Below are positions 1 to 4,943 of a stretch of 7,454 nucleotides of DNA, piece after piece. The position numbers and the translations under genes are program-made. The notes below the pieces were generated by a model. That model ran no database searches and was not told where the DNA came from. It was given only the letters and a program-made list of their open reading frames with translations. Numbering within the stretch: position 1 is the stretch's first letter; each line of letters starts with the position of its first letter. This stretch comes from an uncultured Gaiellaceae bacterium (lineage in GTDB: Bacteria; Actinomycetota; Thermoleophilia; Gaiellales; Gaiellaceae): positions 1-7,454 of the forward strand of contig CATPAS010000232.1 of NCBI GenBank assembly GCA_955652075.1, given 5' to 3'.

Positions 1-119
1 CACAGGGCCGGCACGCGGGCCGAGGGGGAACGTCCCGCCCAGCCTGGACGTCGCGAGCGGAGGGTCTGTTGCGGTTCCAGTTCCCGCGAAGCCACAAGGT
101 CGAAGGTGCCACGCACCCC
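1..119. other. Unassigned leader region, no supported gene
   Basis: I see no convincing gene here. All three forward frames stay open from the window edge until stops at 120-122, 131-133 and 142-144, so the tail of an upstream gene cannot be excluded, but none of the translations resembles a known family. A GTG on the minus strand at 96-94 opens a frame to the edge, so a divergent gene is also possible. A perfect 5-bp stem with a 3-base loop (GGTGC-CAC-GCACC) lies at 105-117, just before the repeat array. It has no T-run, so it is at most a weak terminator candidate for an upstream gene. Confidence 0.4.
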
Positions 120-203
120 TAAGACCGGGTTAAGACGGTCGTAAGAAGTTTGTGAGCTGACGAGGTCTTATCGAGTTCTTAGCCGAGTCTCACCGGGCTC
201 TTA
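120..203. promoter_or_regulatory. Symmetric array of eight 11-bp-phased TAAGA sites (putative operator)
   Basis: On the plus strand, TAAGAC at 120, TAAGAC at 131 and TAAGAA at 142 are followed by a degenerate TGAGC at 153, each exactly 11 bp apart. On the minus strand the same motif appears as TCTTA at 166, TCTTA at 177, TCTCA at 188 and TCTTA at 199, again exactly 11 bp apart. The two half-arrays mirror each other about position 161.5, because 120+203, 131+192, 142+181 and 153+170 all equal 323. The six bases between the pentamers are not complementary across the centre, so this is not an RNA stem. One repeat per helical turn is how OmpR/PhoB-family response regulators bind, head to tail. 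The last unit touches the ribosome binding site of the HtrA gene. The binding protein is not identified. Confidence 0.75.
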
Positions 204-208
204 AGGAA
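203..208 (+). promoter_or_regulatory. Ribosome binding site of the HtrA gene
   Basis: AAGGAA lies ten bases before the ATG at 219 and supports that start over the in-frame GTG at 228. It shares its first base with the outermost unit of the repeat array, so the mRNA must start inside or upstream of the array and at least the last operator unit would lie in the transcribed leader. Confidence 0.6.
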
Positions 209-218
209 CACTGGTCAG

Positions 219-1265
219 ATGGGCACCGTGAGACCCAGAACGACGCCCTCCGTCACCCTGGCGGCTGCGCTCGCCGCCGGCGCCCTCATCGGCGCCGGCG
301 GTGGCGCGGCGACCTACGCCGCGCTGTCGTCCGGAAAGGGGGAAACAGTCGTGCGGCAGGTCACGGTCAACAATGCCCAACCCACCTCGAGCAGCGGCAA
401 CCTGTCCGTGCAGTCGATCTACCGGCTCGCGAACAAGGGCGTAGTCGAGATCACAGCAGACCAGGGCCAGGGGTCGGGCTTGGTCTACGACGGCAACGGC
501 CACATCCTCACCAATGCGCACGTCGTCGACGGCGCGAGCTCGATCTCCGTCAAGTTCTGGAACGGCAAGAGCTTCGACGCGCAGGTGGTCGGCACCGATG
601 CGTCGACGGATCTCGCGGTTCTGAAAGTGAATGCACCCGTATCCGAGCTCTTTCCTCTCTCGCTCGGCGACTCGAGCAATCTCGTCGTCGGCGACCAGGT
701 CGTCGCGATCGGCAGCCCGTTCGGCCTCGAGGGAACCGTCACCTCCGGGATCGTCAGCGCACTGCACCGCGAGATGACCTCGCCGAACCAATTCGCGATC
801 GACGACTCCATCCAGACCGATGCCGCGATCAACCACGGCAACTCCGGCGGGCCGCTCCTCGACGCTCAGGGCAAGGTCGTGGGCATCACCTCCCAGATCG
901 AGAGCAACTCAGGTGGCAACGAGGGCGTCGGCTTCGCGATCCCCTCGAACACCATCCGCTCGATCGCGTCCCAGCTGATCTCGAACGGGAAAGCGGAGCA
1001 TGCCTTCCTCGGCGTCGTCCTGCGCGATTCCTCTACGCAGACCGGCGCAGCGATCAACCAGGTGCGCCAGGGGACTCCGGCAGCGCACGCGGGCCTGCAC
1101 GCTGGAGACGTCGTCACAGCGGCCGCAGGCAAGCACATCATTTCGGCCAGCCAGCTGCGCGCGGTGATCAATGCTCACCGGCCCGGTGACACCATCTCCG
1201 TCACGTACACGCGCGGAGGACAGAGCCACACCGTCAAGGTGAAGCTCGCAGCCCGCCCGGCGTAA
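219..1265 (+). CDS. HtrA/DegP-type trypsin-like serine protease with PDZ domain
   Basis: This 348-residue protein is a membrane-anchored envelope protease of the HtrA/DegP (S1C) family, which degrades or refolds damaged exported proteins. Residues about 12-35 form one Ala/Gly-rich hydrophobic segment after a short basic start, so it is a signal anchor or uncleaved signal peptide with the catalytic part outside. A Ser/Thr/Gln-rich linker leads to the protease domain (about 63-255). The full triad is visible: His101 in TNAHVVDG, Asp131 in TDLAVLKV and Ser209 in GNSGGPL. A single C-terminal PDZ domain spans about 262-345, with FLGV at its start. This is the usual layout of actinobacterial HtrA/PepD proteins, but with a very short cytoplasmic end. 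The gene is convergent with the next one, with only 3 bp between stops. The 11-bp-phased array directly upstream suggests control by a response regulator. In Mycobacterium tuberculosis the HtrA-like pepD is controlled by the response regulator MprA, a useful precedent. The family call is firm; the substrate is unknown. Confidence 0.95.
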   Translation: MGTVRPRTTPSVTLAAALAAGALIGAGGGAATYAALSSGKGETVVRQVTVNNAQPTSSSGNLSVQSIYRLANKGVVEITADQGQGSGLVYDGNGHILTNAHVVDGASSISVKFWNGKSFDAQVVGTDASTDLAVLKVNAPVSELFPLSLGDSSNLVVGDQVVAIGSPFGLEGTVTSGIVSALHREMTSPNQFAIDDSIQTDAAINHGNSGGPLLDAQGKVVGITSQIESNSGGNEGVGFAIPSNTIRSIASQLISNGKAEHAFLGVVLRDSSTQTGAAINQVRQGTPAAHAGLHAGDVVTAAAGKHIISASQLRAVINAHRPGDTISVTYTRGGQSHTVKVKLAARPA

Positions 1266-1268
1266 GAG

Positions 1269-1673
1269 CTAAGCGGGGCTCTGATAGGTCTTGGACATTG
1301 CCTGGAGCAGCTTCCAGGCGATGGAGCTGTGAGTCTCGACGAGCGGGCGGAACTCCCACGAGGTCAGCCCGTAGCAGCGCAGCTCGCTGTCAGCGATGAT
1401 CGTCGCAGTCCTGGCTGTTTCGTTCAGCAGCGCCACCTCGCCGAAGTAGTCGCCCGGACCGAGCCGGCGGCGCTCTTCCCCGCCGACGGTCACTGTTGCC
1501 TCCCCGGCCTCGATCACGAAGAACCCGACACCGCTCTGGCCCTCGGCGGTCACGGTGTCGCCCACATGGAACGTGCGCTGCTTCATGGACGAGGCGATCC
1601 GCTCCAGCTCCTTTCCGTCCAGGTCGGAGAAGATCGGCACCCGCTTCAGGAGATCGGCCGTGCCCGCTGCCAT
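1269..1673 (-). CDS. Stand-alone cyclic nucleotide-binding (CAP_ED) domain protein
   Basis: The protein has 134 residues from ATG 1673; a GTG at 1709 would add 12 residues but would overlap the divergent gene's start, so I prefer the ATG. It is essentially one CRP-type effector-binding beta-roll: an N-terminal helix (LLKRVPIFSDL), the beta-roll (about 33-95) and a C-terminal helix. The phosphate-binding cassette FGEVALLNETARTATI (about 78-93) keeps the Glu79 and Arg88-Thr89 needed to bind cAMP or cGMP in this family, so ligand binding looks intact. There is no helix-turn-helix, kinase or channel domain, so it is not a complete CRP transcription factor; such single-domain proteins act as sensors by partnering other proteins. 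The partner is unknown. A CATAGT box (1685-1680) ends six bases before the ATG and there is no clear Shine-Dalgarno, so the message may be leaderless. Confidence 0.85.
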   Translation of the reverse strand: MAAGTADLLKRVPIFSDLDGKELERIASSMKQRTFHVGDTVTAEGQSGVGFFVIEAGEATVTVGGEERRRLGPGDYFGEVALLNETARTATIIADSELRCYGLTSWEFRPLVETHSSIAWKLLQAMSKTYQSPA

Positions 1674-1698
1674 TCGAGGACTATGCCACACTGAGCCA
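1674..1698. promoter_or_regulatory. 25-bp divergent start-to-start region
   Basis: Only 25 bp separate the ATG of the cyclic-nucleotide-domain gene (minus strand) from the GTG of the MBL-fold gene (plus strand). Neither gene has a convincing ribosome binding site. The central ACTATG at 1680-1685 reads CATAGT on the minus strand, a -10-like box placed for a leaderless ATG. If the starts are right, the two promoters must overlap each other's coding sequences. Promoter identity is tentative. Confidence 0.35.
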
Positions 1699-2421
1699 GT
1701 GAGGCTCACGATCGTCGGGTGCTCGCCCGCCTGGCCGAACCCCGGGGGCGCCCAGTCCGGATACCTGGTCGAGGGCTCGGGACGCGTCCTGCTGGACTGC
1801 GGGCCGGGCGTCCTCCCACGCCTCCGCGAGCAAGAGAGCTGGCCTCAGGTCGATGCAATCGTGATCACACATTTCCACCTCGACCACTGGGGAGACTTGG
1901 TGCCATGGACCTTCGGCTCGATGTTCGGGCCGGGGCGCAACGTCCAGCCGCCCCAGTTGTGGCTCCCTCCGGGCGGGAAGGAGGAGCTCGGCCGCTTCGG
2001 GGAGAAGCTGGGCTTCGCCGGCATGTTCGACGCGTTCGACCTGCGCGAGTACGTCGAGGGCGACTCGTTCGAGGCGGACGGACTGACGATCACGCCGGTG
2101 CGAGTGCCGCACTATCAACTGCAGACCTATGCGCTGCGAGTGACCGACGGCAAGGCGACGCTGGCCTACTCGGGCGACTCTGCGCCGAGCCCGCAGCTGG
2201 CCGAGCTCGGACGCAATGCGGACCTGTTCCTCTGCGAGGCGACGCTCGAGGAAAGCCGCGAAGGCGGTGACGGCCAGCGCGGTCATCTATCGGCGGAAGA
2301 AGCCATTTCGGCCTTCGAAGAGTCCGGCGCGCGCCGGCTCGTCATCATCCATCGCCCCGACGAGCTTCCCCTGCCGGACGGCGTCGAGCGCGCAGCCGAC
2401 GGCGACGTGTACGAGCTCTAG
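1699..2421 (+). CDS. Metallo-beta-lactamase-fold hydrolase, RNase Z/AtsA-like
   Basis: I start the gene at GTG 1699, giving 240 residues that begin MRLTIVGCSPAWPNPGG, the usual N-terminus of this family; the reading frame stays open upstream but has no coding character. The metal ligands are all visible: H58, H60, D62 and H63 in THFHLDHWGD, then H138 (VPHYQ), D160 (YSGDSAP), H196 (GHLSAEEA) and H218 (IIHRP). The domain order and the GHLSAEEA motif match the RNase Z/arylsulfatase-like branch of the MBL fold, whose members cleave phosphodiester or ester bonds with two zinc ions. It lacks the extended exosite arm expected of a true tRNA 3'-processing RNase Z, so I would not call it rnz. It is divergent from the cyclic-nucleotide-domain gene, which raises the unproven possibility of a nucleotide-phosphodiester substrate. 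Its stop shares a CTAG with the next gene's stop. Confidence 0.88.
   Translation: MRLTIVGCSPAWPNPGGAQSGYLVEGSGRVLLDCGPGVLPRLREQESWPQVDAIVITHFHLDHWGDLVPWTFGSMFGPGRNVQPPQLWLPPGGKEELGRFGEKLGFAGMFDAFDLREYVEGDSFEADGLTITPVRVPHYQLQTYALRVTDGKATLAYSGDSAPSPQLAELGRNADLFLCEATLEESREGGDGQRGHLSAEEAISAFEESGARRLVIIHRPDELPLPDGVERAADGDVYEL
2418..2421. other. Shared palindromic CTAG stop of two convergent genes
   Basis: The plus-strand MBL gene ends in TAG at 2419-2421 and the minus-strand SGNH gene ends in TAG at 2420-2418. The palindrome CTAG therefore supplies both stops and no space remains for a terminator between the genes. Confidence 0.9.
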
Positions 2422-2975
2422 TCCGCCAAGCGAGCGACCACTTCGCCGAGCCGGCGATAACCTTCGACGGACGGATGGTCTCCGTCCGAGGTCCACTCGG
2501 CACGCATGCGCCCGGGTCGGTCGGGATCCTCGAGCGTGTCGTGGAACGGGAGCAGCGGAGTGCCCTCGTCGCTCGCGAGCTCGGCGATCAGCGCGTTCAG
2601 CCGCCGGATCCGCGGCTCCGCCCCGGGCCACCCGTTGTTCCACGGCAGCAGGTCGATGATGGCGACGCGCAGCCCGAGCTCCTTGCCGCGCCGAACCATC
2701 GAGCGCAGGTTGGCTGCCGCGTCCTCCACGGATCGTCCCTGCGCGATGTCGTTGATGCCGCCCTGGACTACGAGCATGTGTGCGTCGCGCAAACAGTCGT
2801 CGAGGCGGGCCATGATCTCGTCGGTGCGCTGGCCGGAGATCCCGCAGTTGCGAAATCGGAGCCGTGGTTCGATCCGCGCCGCCCAGTGCTCCCACTGGCT
2901 CGTCTCGTCGCCGCCGCGGCGCGAGTCGTAGCCGGGCGAGCCCTCGGTGATCGAGTCGCCGAGCGCGACGACCAA
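2418..2975 (-). CDS. SGNH/GDSL-family hydrolase
   Basis: This 185-residue protein is a single-domain SGNH hydrolase, a family of esterases, lipases and acyl-sugar deacetylases. The four family blocks are present: GDSIT with nucleophile Ser8; the block II glycine in NCGISGQ (about 43-49); GGIND with Asn75; and the C-terminal DGDHPS with Asp164 and His167. There is no signal peptide, so it is probably cytoplasmic. The start is a TTG at 2975, two codons before ALGDS. The frame stays open upstream to a TGA at 3065-3063 but holds no ATG or GTG, so TTG is the only reasonable start. It lies ten bases after the stop of the 43-residue gene, which suggests translational coupling. The substrate cannot be told from sequence. 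It is the last gene of the XRE-ANTAR cluster. Confidence 0.88.
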   Translation of the reverse strand: MVVALGDSITEGSPGYDSRRGGDETSQWEHWAARIEPRLRFRNCGISGQRTDEIMARLDDCLRDAHMLVVQGGINDIAQGRSVEDAAANLRSMVRRGKELGLRVAIIDLLPWNNGWPGAEPRIRRLNALIAELASDEGTPLLPFHDTLEDPDRPGRMRAEWTSDGDHPSVEGYRRLGEVVARLAD

Positions 2976-2985
2976 GATCGGTTCG

Positions 2986-3117
2986 TCAGCTGTCTCGTGG
3001 ATCGGTCTGCTCTGCGATCTGCTCCGGAACGCCTCCGTTCTTGCGCACGATGTCGTAGCCCTTCAGGCTGGCGACGACGCTCTCGTTCAGCGCGATGCGC
3101 TCGTCGCGTGAGCTCAT
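2986..3117 (-). CDS. Small 43-residue hypothetical protein, coupled to ANTAR gene
   Basis: This small gene lies between the ANTAR and SGNH genes and fills what would otherwise be a 138-bp gap. It starts at ATG 3117-3115, overlapping the ANTAR stop TGA (3116-3114) in the classic ATGA arrangement, and ends in TGA at 2988-2986, ten bases before the SGNH start. The protein begins MSSRDERIALNESVVASL, is rich in charged and polar residues, and has no Cys, membrane segment or signal peptide. The first ~25 residues look helical (RDERIALNESVVASLKGYDIVRK) and the last ~15 are Pro/Glu/Gln-rich and probably disordered. I do not recognise a family. The overlap, the codon use (almost all third positions G or C) and the operon position argue it is translated. 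It could be a small partner or adaptor of a neighbour. Confidence 0.7.
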   Translation of the reverse strand: MSSRDERIALNESVVASLKGYDIVRKNGGVPEQIAEQTDPRDS

Positions 3118-3446
3118 TCCTGCGGGCGAGAAACGCGTCGTTCGGCGGCGATCAGTTCTGCCAGCTCGGGCGGTGTCTTCTGACCCGGGCGGATCGCCTC
3201 GACCAGGTCGTACAGCTTCATCCGGTGCGAGCGCGCCGCTCGCCGGATCAGGTCGAAGGCCTCGTCGACTTCGAGGCCGTAGCGTTCCGCGACGATCCCC
3301 TTCGCCTGCTCGATCGTGATCCTCGATTCAAGAGCATGCTCGAGTTGAGCCCGGCGCTCGTAAGACGCATGGGTGACCGAGAGCAGCCGAGCCACGGCAG
3401 CCGATGCGTCCTGCAGCGTCCCCACCTCGATGTCCGGCTTGCGCAA
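3114..3446 (-). CDS. ANTAR-domain RNA-binding antiterminator
   Basis: The 110-residue protein carries one ANTAR domain at about 32-88, recognised by ALESRITIEQAKGIVAERYGLEVDEAFDLIRRAAR: the conserved Ala/Lys/Gly of EQAKG, the EAF helix and the final basic helix. ANTAR domains bind paired hexaloop hairpins in nascent RNA and prevent termination. Most members have an N-terminal receiver, GAF or PAS sensor. Here only about 30 residues precede the domain, too few for any of these, so the signal must come from a partner or from protein abundance. The C-terminus is basic and polar (PPELAELIAAERRVSRPQE). I use the TTG at 3446, 11 bases after the XRE stop; a GTG at 3425 would shorten it by seven residues. 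It is coupled by ATGA to the small gene. I found no clear dual-hairpin target within the window. The domain call is firm, the start moderate. Confidence 0.88.
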   Translation of the reverse strand: MRKPDIEVGTLQDASAAVARLLSVTHASYERRAQLEHALESRITIEQAKGIVAERYGLEVDEAFDLIRRAARSHRMKLYDLVEAIRPGQKTPPELAELIAAERRVSRPQE

Positions 3447-3457
3447 GGGTGCCCAGT

Positions 3458-3736
3458 CTAATGCCGGCGCGGCTTCAGATCGACGACGAGGTCGCAGTCG
3501 AGTGCATCGGCAATCCGGAGCAGCGTGTCGATCCGCGGCGGCCGGCCTCCCCGCTCCAGCCGGGCGATCGCCGATTGAGTCGTGCCGACGAGCTCGGCCA
3601 GCTCGCGCTGGGACAATCCCCTGGCCTGGCGCCGCTCGGACACCTTGTCGGCCACCGCCGCGAAGAACCAGCCTCGGTCTGCAGTGCGGATTCGCTCCTG
3701 CAGGCGCTCGAGCGCGCCCTTGTTCATTCGCGGCAT
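3458..3736 (-). CDS. XRE-family helix-turn-helix regulator
   Basis: The 92-residue protein has an XRE/Cro-type HTH at about 32-86: RRQARGLSQRELAELVGTTQSAIARLERGGRPPRIDTLLRIADALD, with the recognition helix at TTQSAIARLE, followed by a short basic tail. About 30 residues (KGALERLQERIRTADRGWFFAAVADKV) precede it and look helical, a layout common in HigA-type antitoxins. No toxin gene adjoins it, so I call it simply a regulator. The ATG at 3736 is preceded by TAGCAT exactly seven bases upstream, as in actinobacterial leaderless genes; Met4 at 3727 is an alternative. A palindrome over the -10 and start suggests self-repression. It is the first gene of a cluster with ANTAR, the small gene and SGNH hydrolase, all on the same strand within 11 bp or less of one another. 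Confidence 0.88.
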   Translation of the reverse strand: MPRMNKGALERLQERIRTADRGWFFAAVADKVSERRQARGLSQRELAELVGTTQSAIARLERGGRPPRIDTLLRIADALDCDLVVDLKPRRH

Positions 3737-3750
3737 TGCAGAAATGCTAT
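3735..3750 (-). promoter_or_regulatory. Leaderless promoter -10 with overlapping palindrome
   Basis: On the minus strand TAGCAT (3749-3744) ends seven bases before the ATG at 3736, the spacing of a leaderless actinobacterial promoter. An imperfect inverted repeat ATTGCA-GAAA-TGCTAT (3735-3750, five of six arm pairs matching) covers the -10 box and the first bases of the start codon. It is a fair candidate for the XRE regulator's own operator. No -35 at optimal spacing is seen: a TTGACC at 3761-3756 lies only six bases from the -10 box, too close to pair with it. The gap 3737-3788 contains no other recognisable site and no terminator for the aminotransferase gene. Confidence 0.45.
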
Positions 3751-3788
3751 CGCCAGGTCAACCCTCCCGGCGGACGACGTTCCTTTTG

Positions 3789-4943
3789 CTAAGCCAGGAG
3801 CTTGCGGTGGCGCCGCAGCGCGGCGAGGACTGCGTCGACGTCCTCCACCGTGTTGTAACAGTGCGCCGAGATGCGCAGGTTGTCGTCCCGGTCCGAGGTG
3901 ACGATGCCTTCGTCGGCAAGAGCCGCCACGAGTGCTTCGGCGTCCGTGGACTTGACGCACATCAACGCGCCTCGCCGTTCCGGCGCACGAGGAGTGACAA
4001 CCTGTGCTCCCAGCTCGTCGAGCCCGTCGAGCAGATGAGCGTTGAGACCGAGCACGTGCTCGCGCGTCTCCGCGATTCCGATTTCCTGCATCAGCTCGAT
4101 TCCTGCGATGCCCGCATAGATCGACGGCACGGGCGGCGTGCCCGACTGAAAACGCGAAGCAGATCGCGCGGGCGAATAGTCGGTGTGGTCCATCGCGAAG
4201 ATGTTCTCGTCCGCGAACCAGCCGGTCTGCGTCGGCCAGACGCGCTCGACGAGATCGCGCCGGCAGTAGAAGAACCCAAGCCCAGCCGACCCGAGCAGAT
4301 ACTTGAGAACCCCCGCACCGAGAAAGTCGACGCCCAACTCGGCGACGTCGACCGGCAGCGAGCCAATCGCCTGGAACGCGTCGAGCAGAACGAGGGCGCC
4401 GCGTTCGTGCGCCAGCTCGACGACTGCCGGCACGTCCAGCATCGCGCCGTTGCGGTAACAGACATGCGTGAGCGCGACGATGAGCGTGTCGTTGTCGATC
4501 GCCCTCTCGAAGTGCTCGAGGGGCATCGTCCCGTCGTCCGCCGCAGGCACATGTACAACGCGTGCGCCGCGCGCCTCCTGCGCGTGCCAGATCTGTCCGA
4601 TCGTTGGGAACTCCCAGTCGGTGAGCACGACCTTCGATCGTTTCGTGAAACGCAGGCCGCTTGCGAGCGCGCTCACCCCTGCCGAGAGCGACGTCGTCAC
4701 GGCGATCTCGTCCGGGCCTGCGTTGACGAGCCCTGCGAACGCCGAGCGAGCAGCTTCCTGGCGCTCGACCCAGTACTCCCACGGAGCGCCTTTCTCGTCC
4801 CAGTCCGCGAGATAGTGCCCGTACGCGCTGCGCACGGAGTCCGATAGTGCTCCCTGCGAGCACGAGTTGATGTACACCTGGTGCTCGAAGATCGGGAAGC
4901 GGTGGCGGCAGCGCTCCGCTAGCGTCGCCTCCTCAACGGCCAA
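3789..4943 (-). CDS. Class V aminotransferase-fold PLP-dependent enzyme
   Basis: The 384-residue protein belongs to the class V (fold type I) PLP enzymes, near cysteine desulfurase, isopenicillin N epimerase and kynureninase-like members. Numbering from the TTG start, the PLP-binding stretch LLDAFQAIGSLPVD has Asp188 and Gln191, and the Schiff-base lysine is Lys214 in GAGVLKYLLGSAGLGFFY. RFQSGTPPVPSIYAG (from Arg264) is the family's substrate/phosphate-contact motif. No cysteine-desulfurase active-site Cys loop is evident. I choose TTG at 4943, preceded by AAAGG six bases upstream; the frame extends to an ATG at 5060, but that would overlap livF by 128 bp. The chosen start overlaps livF by 11 bp, placing it at the end of the liv operon. 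A role on the imported amino acid is an inference; the exact reaction (transamination, desulfuration, kynureninase-like cleavage or epimerisation) cannot be told. Confidence 0.87.
   Translation of the reverse strand: MAVEEATLAERCRHRFPIFEHQVYINSCSQGALSDSVRSAYGHYLADWDEKGAPWEYWVERQEAARSAFAGLVNAGPDEIAVTTSLSAGVSALASGLRFTKRSKVVLTDWEFPTIGQIWHAQEARGARVVHVPAADDGTMPLEHFERAIDNDTLIVALTHVCYRNGAMLDVPAVVELAHERGALVLLDAFQAIGSLPVDVAELGVDFLGAGVLKYLLGSAGLGFFYCRRDLVERVWPTQTGWFADENIFAMDHTDYSPARSASRFQSGTPPVPSIYAGIAGIELMQEIGIAETREHVLGLNAHLLDGLDELGAQVVTPRAPERRGALMCVKSTDAEALVAALADEGIVTSDRDDNLRISAHCYNTVEDVDAVLAALRRHRKLLA

Noticed and set aside
69..90. tRNA T-arm-like GGTTCCAGTTCCCGC
   Set aside because: The stem pairs poorly and no acceptor, D or anticodon arm can be fitted around it.
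120..203. The TAAGA/TCTTA array as a long RNA stem-loop or riboswitch
   Set aside because: Only the pentamers are complementary; the six-base spacers between them do not pair, so a continuous stem cannot form. A protein-binding site explains the phase better.
1265..1282. Hairpin AGAGC/GCTCT between the HtrA gene and the cyclic-nucleotide-domain gene
   Set aside because: The stem is only five or six base pairs, the loop is eight bases, there is no T-run, and most of it lies in coding sequence.
2475..3461. Plus-strand open frame of 328 codons opposite the SGNH, small and ANTAR genes
   Set aside because: It has no recognisable domain and runs antisense to three genes supported by motifs or coupled starts.
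3458..3736. XRE gene as the antitoxin of a toxin-antitoxin pair
   Set aside because: The N-terminal layout resembles HigA antitoxins, but no RelE/HigB-like toxin lies on either side.
3582..4847. Plus-strand open frame of 421 codons opposite the PLP enzyme
   Set aside because: It is an arginine-rich, low-complexity translation with no motif, antisense to a gene with a complete PLP-enzyme motif set. Long antisense frames are expected in high-GC DNA.
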